Made by a program: the position numbers and the translations under genes
In this document: piece after piece, positions 42,900 to 52,410 of the stretch
Numbering within the stretch: position 1 is the stretch's first letter
How the letters are laid out: each line of letters opens with the position of its first letter
Origin: Pseudomonas sp. MPC6
GTDB taxonomy: Bacteria > Pseudomonadota > Gammaproteobacteria > Pseudomonadales > Pseudomonadaceae
Assembly (NCBI RefSeq): GCF_006094435.1
Contig: NZ_CP034783.1
Location: forward strand, 4,925,001 to 4,989,000
Reading direction: 5' to 3'
DNA: 64,000 nucleotides
Notes under the pieces: generated by a model
Told to the model about the DNA's origin: nothing
Seen by the model: the letters and a program-made list of their open reading frames with translations, nothing else
Database searches by the model: none

Positions 42900-45044
42900 T
42901 TAGAACGCCTGCCCTTTCGCGGCTTTCTCCAGCAATAGCGCGGGCGGCGCGAATCGCTCGCCATATTGCCCGGCCAGGTACTGGGCGCGGGCGACGAAAT
43001 CCTGCACGCCGTACTGGTTGATGAACTGCAGTGCGCCGCCGGTCCAGGCCGCGAAGCCGATACCGAAGATCGAGCCGACGTTGGCATCCGCCGTCGAGGT
43101 CAGCACGCCCTCCTCCAGGCAGCGCACGGTTTCGATGGCTTGCACGAACAGCAGCCGGTCGCGCACGTCCTGCGGCGAAATCTGCCTGCCGTGTTGCTCG
43201 AAACGGCTTTTCAGCCCCGGCCACAGATGCTTCTGGCCACCGGCCGGATACTCGTAGAAACCGCCTCCAGCGGCCTTCCCCGGACGCTTGTACTCGTTGA
43301 GCAGCAAATCAATCACGGCGAACGCCGGGTGCTCGACCAGCGGTTTTCCTTCGGCTTGCAGGTCTTTGGCGGTTTGCTGGCGGATATGGCTCATGAGGCT
43401 GAGGGACACTTCGTCAGAGATCGCCAGAGGTCCGACAGGCATGCCGGCCTTGCGAGCCTCGGTCTCGATCATCGGCGCGCTGATGCCTTCGCCGAGCATG
43501 GCGATGCCTTCATGGGTGAAGGTGCCGAACACCCGCGAAGTGAAGAACCCGCGACCGTCGTTGACCACAATCGGGGTCTTGTTGATTTGCAGGACGAAAT
43601 CGAACCCGCGCGCCAGGGTTTCGTCGCTGGTGTTGGTACCCTTGATGATTTCCACCAGGGGCATTTTGTCTACGGGGCTGAAGAAATGCAGGCCGATGAA
43701 CTTGCTCTGGTCCGGCACTGCCGTGGCCAGCCCGCTGATCGGCAGGGTTGACGTGTTGGAGGCGATCACCGCGTCCGCGCCGACGATTTTTTGCGCCGCC
43801 AATGAGACCTTGGCCTTCAGTTCCCGGTCTTCAAACACCGCCTCGATGATCAGGTCGCACCCGGCCAGGTCCGCATCGCTTTGCGTGGTATGGATTCGCG
43901 CCAGAACTTCCTCGCGCTGTTCGGTACTCATCTGACCGCGCGCGACTTCTTTGTCCAGCAGCGCCGCCGAATGCGCCTTGCCCTTCTGCGCTGCGGCAAG
44001 GTTGATGTCCTTGAGCACCACTTCAATACCGGCCGCGGCGCTGACAAAAGCGATGCCGGCGCCCATCATCCCGGCACCCAGCACCCCGACTTTTTTAGTG
44101 ACGCAGGGTGCAAAACCCTGGGGCCGCGAACCGCCGGCATTGATTTCGTTGAGCTGGAACCAGAAGGTGCCGATCAGATTCTTCGCTACCTGGCCGGTGG
44201 TCAATTCGGTGAAGTAGCGGGTTTCGATCAAGTGCGCCGTGTCGAAATCCACCTGGGCGCCCTCGACCGCGGCACACAGGATTTTCTCCGGGGCGGGCAT
44301 CGTGCCTTGGGTTTTATTGCGCAAAATCGCCGGTGCAATCGCCAGCATCTGGGCGACTTTCGGATTCGACGGGGTACCGCCGGGAATCTGATAACCCTTT
44401 ACATCCCAACGCTGCACCGCCGTCGGGTTGGCGACAATCCAGGTCCGCGCCTTGACCAGCAGCTCATCGTGATCGCTCGCCAGTTGATCAATCAATCCCG
44501 CCTGCAACGCCTGTTGCGGCCGCACTTTTTTACCTTCGAGCAAATACGGCAGGGCTTTTTCCAGACCGAGCATGCGTACCATGCGCACGACTCCGCCGCC
44601 GCCCGGCAGCAGGCCGAGGGTCACTTCCGGCAGGCCGAGTTGCACGGATGGATGGTCCAGCGCCACGCGATGATGGCAGGCCAGGCAGATTTCCCAACCA
44701 CCGCCCAGCGCTGCGCCGTTGATCGCGGCGACCACCGGTTTGCCCAGGGTTTCCAGGGTGCGCAGTTGCCCCTTGAGGTTAAGCACCATGGCATAAAAGG
44801 CCTTGGCTTCGGGCTTGCCGACCTTGATCAGTTCATTGAGGTCGCCGCCGGCGAAGAAGGTTTTCTTCGCCGAGGTAATGATGATGCCGGCAATGGCCTC
44901 CTTGTCGGCGATCAGTCGGGCGACGCAGGCAGCCATGGCGTCGCGGTACACCGCGTTCATGGTATTGGCGCTCTGGCCCGGCATGTCGATGGTCAGGACG
45001 ACGATCCCGTCCTGGCCCTTTTCGTAATGAATGGCTTCGCTCAT
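42900..45044 (-). CDS. Trifunctional-type fatty-acid oxidation protein (FadB/FadJ-like)
   Basis: The 714-residue enzyme combines an N-terminal enoyl-CoA hydratase (about 1-190; GGDLNELIKV, NGAALGGGWEICLACHH) with a 3-hydroxyacyl-CoA dehydrogenase (about 310-600; NAD-binding VGVLGAGMMGAGIAFVSAAA and GLHFFSPVDKMPLVEII). It performs two successive beta-oxidation steps and feeds the thiolase encoded 25 bp upstream on the same strand. AAGGA lies before the ATG at 45044. It is shorter than FadB and resembles the FadJ-type of pseudomonads; the acyl range is not known. Confidence 0.9.
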   Translation of the reverse strand: MSEAIHYEKGQDGIVVLTIDMPGQSANTMNAVYRDAMAACVARLIADKEAIAGIIITSAKKTFFAGGDLNELIKVGKPEAKAFYAMVLNLKGQLRTLETLGKPVVAAINGAALGGGWEICLACHHRVALDHPSVQLGLPEVTLGLLPGGGGVVRMVRMLGLEKALPYLLEGKKVRPQQALQAGLIDQLASDHDELLVKARTWIVANPTAVQRWDVKGYQIPGGTPSNPKVAQMLAIAPAILRNKTQGTMPAPEKILCAAVEGAQVDFDTAHLIETRYFTELTTGQVAKNLIGTFWFQLNEINAGGSRPQGFAPCVTKKVGVLGAGMMGAGIAFVSAAAGIEVVLKDINLAAAQKGKAHSAALLDKEVARGQMSTEQREEVLARIHTTQSDADLAGCDLIIEAVFEDRELKAKVSLAAQKIVGADAVIASNTSTLPISGLATAVPDQSKFIGLHFFSPVDKMPLVEIIKGTNTSDETLARGFDFVLQINKTPIVVNDGRGFFTSRVFGTFTHEGIAMLGEGISAPMIETEARKAGMPVGPLAISDEVSLSLMSHIRQQTAKDLQAEGKPLVEHPAFAVIDLLLNEYKRPGKAAGGGFYEYPAGGQKHLWPGLKSRFEQHGRQISPQDVRDRLLFVQAIETVRCLEEGVLTSTADANVGSIFGIGFAAWTGGALQFINQYGVQDFVARAQYLAGQYGERFAPPALLLEKAAKGQAF

Positions 45045-45069
45045 GACACTATTTCCTTGAAGTCGGGGC

Positions 45070-46275
45070 TCAGAGGCGTTCGATAATGGTGGCAATGCCC
45101 ATGCCGCCGCCGACGCACAGCGTCGCGAGGCCATAACGCAGGCGACGGGTTTCCAGTTCATCGAGCAGCGTGCCGAGGATCGCGCACCCGGTGGCTCCGA
45201 GCGGGTGGCCCATGGCGATGGAGCCGCCGTTGACGTTGACCTTGTCCGGGTCGATGGCCATGTCCTTGATGAATTTCAGCACCACGGAGGCGAAGGCTTC
45301 GTTGACTTCGAACAGGTCGATGTCCTGGACCCGCAACCCGGCCTTGGCCAGTGCCTTGCGCGTGGCCGGCGCAGGGCCGGTAAGCATGATGGTCGGATCG
45401 GTGCTGGTGACCGCCGTGGCGACTATCCGTGCCCGGGGTTGCAGGCCGAGCGCCCGGCCTTTGGCTTCGGAACCGATCAGCATCAAGGCTGCGCCATCGA
45501 CGATCCCGGAACTGTTGCCCGGCGTGTGCACGTGGTCGATTCGTTCCACGTGGCTGTAGACCCGCAGCGCGGTGGCGTCGAAGCCCATTTGCCCGATCAT
45601 CTCGAAACTCGGCTTGAGCTTGCCCAAGCCTTCCAGGGTCGACTCGGCGCGGATGAACTCATCGTGATCGAGCAGGATGATGCCGTTCTGATCCTGCACC
45701 GGCACCAGTGACTTGCTGAACGAACCGTCCGCGCGCGCCCGTGCGGCCTTCTGCTGGGAGTGCAGCGCATAGGCATCGACGTCCTGGCGACTGAAGCCTT
45801 CAATCGTGGCGATCAGGTCGGCGCCCACGCCTTGAGGGGTGAAATGACTCTGCAGGTTGGTTTCCGGGTCCAGTGCCCAGGCACCGCCGTCGCTGCCCAT
45901 GGGCACGCGCGACATCGATTCGACGCCGCCGACCACGACCAGGTCTTCGAAGCCGGAACGGACTTTCATCGCACCGAGGTTTACGGCTTCCAGCCCTGAG
46001 GCGCAGAAGCGGTTGATCTGCACACCTGCCACGCTGACATCCCAATCGGCCATCTGGGTCGCGGTTTTGGCGATGTCGGCGCCTTGATCGCCGACCGGCG
46101 TTACGCAGCCGAGCACCACGTCATCGACCTGGCTGGTGTCGAGCGAGGTGCGCTGTTGCAACGCCCTGAGCAACCCGGCCACCAGGTTCACCGGTTTGAC
46201 GCTGTGCAAGGCGCCATCGGCCTTGCCCTTGCCCCGGGGCGTGCGTAACGCGTCGAAAATCAAAGCTTGGGTCAT
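45070..46275 (-). CDS. Acetyl-CoA C-acetyltransferase (thiolase)
   Basis: The 401-residue thiolase has the acyl-binding Cys91 ([16 protein letters not shown]), [19 protein letters not shown] with the catalytic His, and the C-terminal [16 protein letters not shown] with the second Cys. It cleaves 3-ketoacyl-CoA in degradation or joins two acetyl-CoA. GAGGAC precedes the ATG at 46275; the extended frame to 46359 runs through a repeat. It is the first gene of a two-gene operon with the hydratase/dehydrogenase. Confidence 0.93.
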   Translation of the reverse strand: MTQALIFDALRTPRGKGKADGALHSVKPVNLVAGLLRALQQRTSLDTSQVDDVVLGCVTPVGDQGADIAKTATQMADWDVSVAGVQINRFCASGLEAVNLGAMKVRSGFEDLVVVGGVESMSRVPMGSDGGAWALDPETNLQSHFTPQGVGADLIATIEGFSRQDVDAYALHSQQKAARARADGSFSKSLVPVQDQNGIILLDHDEFIRAESTLEGLGKLKPSFEMIGQMGFDATALRVYSHVERIDHVHTPGNSSGIVDGAALMLIGSEAKGRALGLQPRARIVATAVTSTDPTIMLTGPAPATRKALAKAGLRVQDIDLFEVNEAFASVVLKFIKDMAIDPDKVNVNGGSIAMGHPLGATGCAILGTLLDELETRRLRYGLATLCVGGGMGIATIIERL

Positions 46276-46755
46276 GACGTCCTCGAACCTGGTGGTGAGT
46301 GGGTACTCAAGATCAACAGATCGCAGCCTGCGGCAGCTCCTGCAGGGGATCGCGTTCATATGCGGGAGCTGCCGCAGGCTGCGATCTGTTGATCTCTCAC
46401 CTTATGCCGAGCCGCAACCGATTCAATGACCGCAACGCTCAGCCGCGTTGACGCTCACGCTCACACTCAGACGGACGGTAGTCCGTCATGGGATTAACCG
46501 ATTCAGGACACCGAGCTGTCTAGCAAACGGGCGCCCAAGAAGCTGGCAATAGGCCTCATACCTTTTTAATAGTAATTAGCGACCACACCATATGAAATGG
46601 ATCTAAACCAAGCGTGACGCGGGCTCTAATGTGAAGTTGTACGAAGTTGTCGTCGGGTTTTGCCGAGGCGCTCGTCCTACAGGAAGTGCAACGCCTTGCC
46701 GTCATGGAGCTATGCAGGCAGGCATCAGGAAATAACAACAAAAAGGCGGTCAGCC
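46276..46755. other. 480-bp gap with a second repeat type
   Basis: Holds a long palindromic repeat at 46311-46394 and a GACGGAC/GTCCGTC hairpin at about 46470-46488. Promoters for the thiolase operon and the 31-residue gene must lie here. No other gene was seen. Confidence 0.6.
46311..46394. repeat. Palindromic repeat of a second REP-like family
   Basis: GATCAACAGATCGCAGCCTG ... and its reverse complement at 46365-46394 form arms of about 30 bp around a 24-bp centre. It shares GGCAGCTCCTGCAGGGG with no close similarity to the main REP. It lies just upstream of the thiolase start. Confidence 0.85.
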
Positions 46756-46851
46756 ATGTTCAAGCAATCGAAAGTACGTCAAGCCGGGCTCATTCTATTT
46801 GCCACCACGCTATTGTTGATTTTGCCGAACCTGACCAAGGTCATCGGTTAG
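46756..46851 (+). CDS. 31-residue single-span membrane protein
   Basis: The product MFKQSKVRQAGLILFATTLL continues LILPNLTKVIG: a basic N-terminus, one strong hydrophobic helix, and a short end. AAGGCGG precedes the ATG. Small membrane peptides of this kind are common in Pseudomonas and often lie next to respiratory or stress genes. It lies 132 bp before the cytochrome gene. Function unknown. Confidence 0.55.
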   Translation: MFKQSKVRQAGLILFATTLLLILPNLTKVIG

Positions 46852-46983
46852 TCGGTCATTTAAAAATACGGCGTAAGTAGTTTATTTTCATATCGCCTCA
46901 TTAAAAATGTGACTGGCTCGCTACCCGGGTCAGCGTGGGTGTGCCAACCTTTGTGGCACTTGCACGACATGGAAGGCGATCAC

Positions 46984-47790
46984 TTGAAAACACTTATGCT
47001 GTTCGGGGCCTTGCTGCTGAGCACGCCCCTCTTTGCCGCACAGCTCAACCTGGAGCTGGGTGCGAACAGTCGCAACTGGCAGACCGCAGAGTTGCTCAAG
47101 CATCCTCAGGTTCAGACCATCACCATCACCAACGACGTTTCCTACAAACGGGACATGAGCTATCGCGCTGTGCCGTTGGCGGCCTTGTTGACGGGTATCC
47201 AGCCTGAAGATCACTTGCAGGCCGTGGCACTGGACGGGTTTGCGGCAGAGTTGTCGGCGGCGCCGCTGCTCAACGCCAAGGGTGCGCGGGCGTGGCTGGC
47301 GATTGAAGACCCGGCCCACCCCTGGCCGGCGTTGTCCGAGGGCAAGCACAGTGCCGGGCCGTTCTATCTGGTCTGGACCGATCCGCAAGCGGGCAATATC
47401 AGTCCTGAGCAATGGCCGTTTGAAGTGGCGAGCATCAAGCGCATGGCGCCGGTAGCCGAGCGCTTCCCTGCCCTGCTGCCCGACCCTGCGCTGGCGGCGG
47501 ATGATCCGGTGAACCAGGGCTTTGCACTGTTTCAGAAGAACTGCCTGGCCTGTCATCGGCTCAATGGGGCCGGGGATGCGCAGTTCGGGCCGGATTTGAA
47601 TATTCCGTTCAACCCGACCGAGTACTTCGGCGCGGATTTCCTCACGCGTTACATTCGTGACCCGCAGAGTTTGCGGCAGTGGCCGCAGGCGAAAATGCCC
47701 GGGTTTACGGCGGCTGTGTTGCCGGAGGCGGAACTGGAGATGTTGGTGGGGTATCTGAAGCATATGGCGGGGCGCAAAGTTAAGCCCTAA
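46984..47790 (+). CDS. Cytochrome c with N-terminal molybdopterin-oxidoreductase-like domain
   Basis: Periplasmic protein of 268 residues. The start is TTG with GGAAGG eight bases upstream, giving MKTLMLFGALLLSTPLFAAQ as a clean signal peptide; an upstream ATG frame lacks it. Residues about 25-155 resemble the sulfite-oxidase/YedY superfamily fold (VPLAALLTGIQ, DGFAAELSAAPLL, WPFEVASIKRM) but show no Cys that would hold molybdenum. Residues 180-265 are a class I cytochrome c with CLACH at 187-191 and axial Met in AKMPGF. It may pass electrons in a periplasmic redox chain. Confidence 0.78.
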   Translation: MKTLMLFGALLLSTPLFAAQLNLELGANSRNWQTAELLKHPQVQTITITNDVSYKRDMSYRAVPLAALLTGIQPEDHLQAVALDGFAAELSAAPLLNAKGARAWLAIEDPAHPWPALSEGKHSAGPFYLVWTDPQAGNISPEQWPFEVASIKRMAPVAERFPALLPDPALAADDPVNQGFALFQKNCLACHRLNGAGDAQFGPDLNIPFNPTEYFGADFLTRYIRDPQSLRQWPQAKMPGFTAAVLPEAELEMLVGYLKHMAGRKVKP

Positions 47791-47812
47791 GCCTTTTGTC
47801 GTCTGGGCCGGC

Positions 47813-47910
47813 CTCTTCGCGAGCAAGCCCGCTCCCACATTTAATCTGCGTCGTACACAAATGCTGTGTTCATTGCAGATCAAATGTGGGAGCAGGCTTG
47901 CTCGCGAAGC
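47813..47910. repeat. REP pair downstream of the cytochrome gene
   Basis: Reverse copy CTTCGCGAGCAAGCCCGCTC at 47813-47839 and forward copy TGTGGGAGCAGGCTTGCTCG at 47885-47910, between two convergent genes. Confidence 0.88.
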
Positions 47911-47923
47911 GGTATCCCGGATT

Positions 47924-48745
47924 TTACTGTTGTTGCACCGAAATCACAGGCGCCAGCAGCGGCAGCGGCGTTGGCGAAACGAACACCTTCGCATGCATCT
48001 GCTCACACCCGCCGCCCCGGCGCATGCCGCGCACCGGGCAGGCATCCAGGTAATCCAGGCCCACCGCCAGTTTCAGGTGGCGCTCGGGCCGGGCCAGTTC
48101 GTTGGTCACATCGAAGCTGTACCAGGCGTCATCGAGCCAGGCTTCCGCCCACGCGTGGCTGGCCAGGTGCTCGCAGTCCTCGCTGTACAGATAGCCCGAC
48201 ACATAACGCGAGGCAATCCCCAGGCTGCGGGCGCAGGCGAGGAAGGCATGGGTGTGGTCCTGGCACACGCCCGAACGCCCGGCGAAGGCCTGGGCGGCGC
48301 TGGTGTCCACGGCGGTGGAGCCCGGCGTGTAGGTCATGTACTGGTTCAAGCCATGCATCAGGTCGATCAGCGCCGTGCGATCCCGACGTTGCCTGCATTG
48401 CTTGCGGGCAAACGCGCGCAGGGCTTCGTCGGCTTCGGTCAACCGGGTGAAACGCAGGAACGGCAGCGCCGACTGGCTCTCATGCTCGGCTTCACGCAGC
48501 TCATCGATGTCCACCTGGCCCCGGGCACCGATGATGATGGCCTCGTGGGGCTCATCCATGGTCAGCACATGCAGGATATTGCCAAACGGGTCGAGTTGCG
48601 CGCGCACCGGACGCGGCAGGTCGAGTTGCCAGCTGAGCACATGCTGGCGTTCGCTGTCGTGGGGGGTCAGTCGCAGGTACTGGATGCTCGCCCGCACCTG
48701 ATCTTCGTAGTGATAGGTGGTCTCGTGGCTAATGGAAAGTCTCAT
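47924..48745 (-). CDS. Transglutaminase-family protein, third gene of the alpha-E trio
   Basis: The 273-residue cytosolic protein has an N-terminal beta domain (bacterial transglutaminase-like N) and an active transglutaminase core with Cys161 (GRSGVCQDHTHAF), His197 (ASHAWAEAW) and Asp212 (WYSFDVTN), so the catalytic triad is complete. It probably cleaves or forms an amide bond. It starts at 48745 overlapping the alpha-E stop by four bases (ATGA). The trio of ATP-grasp, alpha-E and transglutaminase is widespread and of unproven function. Confidence 0.9.
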   Translation of the reverse strand: MRLSISHETTYHYEDQVRASIQYLRLTPHDSERQHVLSWQLDLPRPVRAQLDPFGNILHVLTMDEPHEAIIIGARGQVDIDELREAEHESQSALPFLRFTRLTEADEALRAFARKQCRQRRDRTALIDLMHGLNQYMTYTPGSTAVDTSAAQAFAGRSGVCQDHTHAFLACARSLGIASRYVSGYLYSEDCEHLASHAWAEAWLDDAWYSFDVTNELARPERHLKLAVGLDYLDACPVRGMRRGGGCEQMHAKVFVSPTPLPLLAPVISVQQQ

Positions 48746-49692
48746 GCGGCCTCCAGGTAAGAGCTGTGAATGGCGTTGCCCAACTGGCGCACCAGCGGGA
48801 TGAACTCGGTCAGCCAGGTGTGCAGGCCTTCGTCGAGAATTTCGCTGATACCGGTGTAGCGCAGGCGCGCGTCCATTTCCGCCGCCAGGCGTTGCGCAGG
48901 ACGGCCGTTGGCCCCCGGCAGCTGGGCGAGAATCTGGTCGATCTCTTCGGTACAGGCCCGCAACGAACGCGGGACGTCGGCACGCAGTAGCAACAACTCG
49001 GCGACATGCCGGGCACCGGGCGCGTCGCGGTAGATCTCGGTGTAGGCCTCGAACGAGGACAAGGCCCTCAACAAGGCACTCCACTGGTAATAGGCGTGGG
49101 CCGTGCCGTCGCTGACCGCTTCGGCCTGGTCACCGGCCATTTCGTAGCGTGCATCGAGCAGGCGCAAGGTGTTGTCTGCCCGTTCGATGAAGGTCCCCAG
49201 ACGAATGAAGCGGAACGCGTCGTTACGCATGATCGTGCCGTAGGACGCGCCGCGGAACAGGTGGGAACGCTCCTTGATCCACTCGCAGAATCGGCTCATG
49301 CCGTAGCGACTCAAACCCTGGTCGGCGATCCCGCGAATTTCCAGCCAGGTGGCGTTGATGTTTTCCCACATGTCGGCGGTGATTCGCCCACGTACCGCAT
49401 GGGCACTGGCCCGCGCGGCACCGAGGCAACTGTAGATGCTCGCCGGGTTGGCCGCGTCCAGGGCGAAGAAATGCAGCAGCCGCTCGGCATGCAGATCGCC
49501 ATGGCGCTCCAGGTAATCGTCCAGGGTGCCGGTAATCAGCAACGGCATGGCGAGTTCGTGCAAACCGTCACCGCGACCATCCTGTGGCATCAGCGACAGC
49601 GAATAACTGATGTCGAGCATCCGGGCGAGGTTTTCCGCCCGCTCCAGGTAACGCGACATCCAATACAAATCCGAGGCAGTTCTACTTAACAT
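48742..49692 (-). CDS. Alpha-E domain protein
   Basis: The 316-residue all-helical protein begins MLSRTASDLYWMSRYLERAE, the signature of the alpha-E family. It has no known catalytic site. In this and other genomes it always accompanies the circularly permuted ATP-grasp gene upstream and the transglutaminase gene downstream (here 12 bp and a four-base overlap). It may be a scaffold or peptide-binding subunit for the ligase. Confidence 0.9.
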   Translation of the reverse strand: MLSRTASDLYWMSRYLERAENLARMLDISYSLSLMPQDGRGDGLHELAMPLLITGTLDDYLERHGDLHAERLLHFFALDAANPASIYSCLGAARASAHAVRGRITADMWENINATWLEIRGIADQGLSRYGMSRFCEWIKERSHLFRGASYGTIMRNDAFRFIRLGTFIERADNTLRLLDARYEMAGDQAEAVSDGTAHAYYQWSALLRALSSFEAYTEIYRDAPGARHVAELLLLRADVPRSLRACTEEIDQILAQLPGANGRPAQRLAAEMDARLRYTGISEILDEGLHTWLTEFIPLVRQLGNAIHSSYLEAA

Positions 49693-49704
49693 GGCAGGCT
49701 TCCT

Positions 49705-51114
49705 TCAATCCTCGACCACCCAGGTGTCCTTGGTGCCGCCGCCCTGGGAGGAGTTCACCACCAGGGAGCCTTCACGCAGGGCGACACGGGTCAAACCACC
49801 GGGCACAACCCGGGTTTCGCGGCCAGACAATACAAACGGACGCAGGTCGATATGGCGTGGGGCGATGCCGTTTTCGACAAAAGTCGGACAGGTCGACAAC
49901 GACAATGTTGGTTGCGCGATGTACGCGTGGGGCTTGGCTTTGATCCGCGCGCGGAAGGTTTCGATTTCCGCTGCCGTCGCCGCCGGCCCCACCAGCATTC
50001 CGTAGCCGCCTGAACCCTGGGTTTCCTTGACCACCAGCTCTGGAAGATTGGCCAGGACGTGGGACAACTCGGCCGGATTACGACACTGCCACGTCGGCAC
50101 ATTCTTCAGGATCGGCTCTTCGTCGAGGTAGAAGCGGATCATGTCCGTGACGAACGGATACACCGACTTGTCATCCGCTACCCCGGTGCCGATGGCATTC
50201 GCCAGGACCACGTTGCCGGAACGGTAGGACGACAACAGCCCCGGGACGCCGAGCATCGAGTCCGGGTTGAACGCCAGCGGGTCGAGGAAGGCATCGTCGA
50301 GGCGCCGGTAGATCACGTCGACGGCTTTCGGCCCATCCGTGGTACGCATGAACACCTTATCGTCACGCACGAACAGGTCCGCGCCTTCCACCAGTTCGAC
50401 GCCCATTTCCCGAGCAAGAAACGCATGTTCGAAAAACGCACTGTTGAAGCGGCCTGGCGTCAGCACCACCACACTCGGGTTATCGATCGGGCTGGAGCTT
50501 TTCAGGGTATCGAGCAACAGGTTCGGATAGTGGTCGATCGGTGCAATGCGTTGCGCCGCGAACAATTCGGGGAACAGACGCATCATCATCTTGCGGTCTT
50601 CGAGCATGTAACTCACGCCGCTCGGTGTACGCAGGTTGTCTTCGAGCACGTAGTACGTGCCGTCGCCATCGCGTACCAGATCGACACCGGAAATGTGCGA
50701 ATAGATATTCCGGTGCAGATCCAGCCCTTGCATCGCCAACTGGTATTGCTCGTTGGCCAGCACTTGCTCGGCCGGGATGATGCCGGCCTTGATGATGCGC
50801 TGGTCGTGATAGAGGTCGGCGAGGAACATGTTCAGCGCCTTGACCCGCTGGATACAGCCGCGTTCGACGACCCGCCATTCACTGGCGGGGATGCTGCGGG
50901 GGATGGTGTCAAAGGGAATCAGGCGCTCTGTCCCTTGCTCGTCACCGTAGAGCGTGAAGGTAATCCCGGCCCGATGAAACAGCAGATCGGCCTCGCGTCG
51001 CCGTTGGGCCAGAAGCTCATCAGGCGTTTCGGCCAGCCAACGGGCAAACTCCCGGTAATGCGGGCGGACCTGGCCGCCGGCATCATACATTTCATCAAAA
51101 TAGGTGCGGATCAT
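49705..51114 (-). CDS. Circularly permuted type 2 ATP-grasp protein
   Basis: The 469-residue protein carries the circularly permuted ATP-grasp fold: MIRTYFDEMYDAGGQVRPHY at the N-terminus, VLEDNLRTPSGVSYML near residue 170, GNVVLANAIGTGVADDKSVY near 320, and VVKETQGSGGYGMLVGP near 368. It should form a carboxylate-amine bond with ATP. AAGGAG precedes the ATG at 51114. It opens the operon with alpha-E and transglutaminase. Confidence 0.91.
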   Translation of the reverse strand: MIRTYFDEMYDAGGQVRPHYREFARWLAETPDELLAQRRREADLLFHRAGITFTLYGDEQGTERLIPFDTIPRSIPASEWRVVERGCIQRVKALNMFLADLYHDQRIIKAGIIPAEQVLANEQYQLAMQGLDLHRNIYSHISGVDLVRDGDGTYYVLEDNLRTPSGVSYMLEDRKMMMRLFPELFAAQRIAPIDHYPNLLLDTLKSSSPIDNPSVVVLTPGRFNSAFFEHAFLAREMGVELVEGADLFVRDDKVFMRTTDGPKAVDVIYRRLDDAFLDPLAFNPDSMLGVPGLLSSYRSGNVVLANAIGTGVADDKSVYPFVTDMIRFYLDEEPILKNVPTWQCRNPAELSHVLANLPELVVKETQGSGGYGMLVGPAATAAEIETFRARIKAKPHAYIAQPTLSLSTCPTFVENGIAPRHIDLRPFVLSGRETRVVPGGLTRVALREGSLVVNSSQGGGTKDTWVVED

Positions 51115-51389
51115 GCCGTACTCCTTGTCACCCGGACTTACAGGCCTTCGCAAGGCCCGTGCCATCGGCATAAACGCTTTGATATCAATCAGTTGGATAA
51201 TGACGCCGGAATCACCGCACCAATCCTGTGCGGTAACTGCCCCAAGCTGATCGCCCCCGCTTCATTGCGAAGCAATGTCTTCGCCCATCAGCAGCATAGT
51301 CAAAGCAAAAACAAGAGCAAAAGAAGCCGCAAACGAAAACGGCCAACCCAAAGGTCAGCCGTTAGTGAATGTTGTCGCTGTTCATAATG

Positions 51390-51731
51390 TTATGCGAGTC
51401 GCCCTCGTACCTCCTGCTTGACGCCCCACCCTTCGATGATCCCGCCCAGAGGCTCCACCACTGCCTCGAAGTCCTGCTCGAAGTCGCCGATACCGTCGTA
51501 GGTGGCGTACATCACTTTACTCAGTTCCAGATACCACGCGCCGTCATCGCGCACGCTGATCTGGGCATTCAACGATTCACCGCAATAATGCCCTGCCGCC
51601 CTGCGCGCCCGCTCCTCGTCCGGAAAAATGGCGTAGAACTCGATGGGATGGAATCGTGAAAAGTCGAAACCGCCTTCTTTCATGCGGCGCAGCACGCTGC
51701 TGCTGATGTCTTCTTGATAGGCTGTGCTCAT
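51390..51731 (-). CDS. rraB: Ribonuclease E inhibitor RraB-family protein
   Basis: The 113-residue protein shows the RraB fold with FHPIEFYAIFPDEERARRA near residue 27 and VVEPLGGIIEGWGVKQEV near the C-terminus. RraB binds the RNase E C-terminal scaffold and adjusts mRNA decay. The acidic N-terminus and the length agree with Pseudomonas members. The ribosome site is AGGGGGACG before the ATG. It is a single gene. Confidence 0.75.
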   Translation of the reverse strand: MSTAYQEDISSSVLRRMKEGGFDFSRFHPIEFYAIFPDEERARRAAGHYCGESLNAQISVRDDGAWYLELSKVMYATYDGIGDFEQDFEAVVEPLGGIIEGWGVKQEVRGRLA

Positions 51732-51949
51732 GAAACGTCCCCCTCAACTTGATGGATAGACTTTCCGTATTCCCGGCACACGCAACCGATTGGTGCGAGT
51801 GATGCGGCAACAAATTGCCGGTGGGAAGCAAGCATGTAGCTGACAAGACCAGACCTTAGCGATTCGTTCGCTGATCTCGCTTGCAGAGTATCCCCAAGAT
51901 AGAGGCGCTGCCAAGGTCTGGTTGTTTCACGAATGTGCCAGGAAGTATT

Positions 51950-52183
51950 TCAGACGGGAGTAATGCCGAGGATTTGAATGCTGTTCTGGGTCTTGAGACT
52001 TTTAACGCTCGCATCAGCAGTGCGCCCTTCCAGATCATTCAGATCCAGTTCGGCAGCGACAGGCAGGAGGCGGGCCTTGATCAGTTTGGCGGCATGCTCG
52101 TTGTCCGGGCATTCGTCGCACTCGAAGACTTCGTCGACTGTTTCACCATGATCATCCACGAAAGTGATTTTCCACTTTTGCAT
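51950..52183 (-). CDS. Hypothetical protein of 77 residues
   Basis: Begins MQKWKITFVDDHGETVDEVF and has FECDECPDNEHAAKLIKARL with a CxxC at about residues 22-25, followed by an acidic middle and VKSLKTQNSIQILGITPV. GAGGAGG precedes the ATG at 52183; a 6-residue extension is not supported. The N-terminal beta hairpin resembles small DUF-type stress proteins, but no family was recognised. Likely conserved in Pseudomonas. Confidence 0.6.
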   Translation of the reverse strand: MQKWKITFVDDHGETVDEVFECDECPDNEHAAKLIKARLLPVAAELDLNDLEGRTADASVKSLKTQNSIQILGITPV

Positions 52184-52292
52184 CAGTGCCTCCTCGAACA
52201 AACCCGCAAATGGGCTTACATGTATCTGGACTTGTACCCTGACTGATCGTTCAACGGGATTACAACGCGTCAGCCTGATGCTGACGAATTAC

Positions 52293-52385
52293 CCTGTAGG
52301 AGCCGGCTTGCCGGCGAAGGCGGTGTGTCAGTCACATCGTAGGTGACTATCAGGCCGCCTTCGCTGGCAAGCCAGCTCCTACAAG
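52293..52385. repeat. REP pair
   Basis: Forward copy TGTAGGAGCCGGCTTGCCGG at 52293 and reverse copy CTTCGCTGGCAAGCCAGCTC at 52358-52385; arms differ at the middle bases. Confidence 0.86.
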
Positions 52386-52410
52386 GGTCGGTGTTGTTTG
52401 TGGGGACCGG

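Noticed and set aside
51331..51372. Terminator near ACGGCC ... GCCGT
   Set aside because: Interrupted short stem with no T-tract in either direction.
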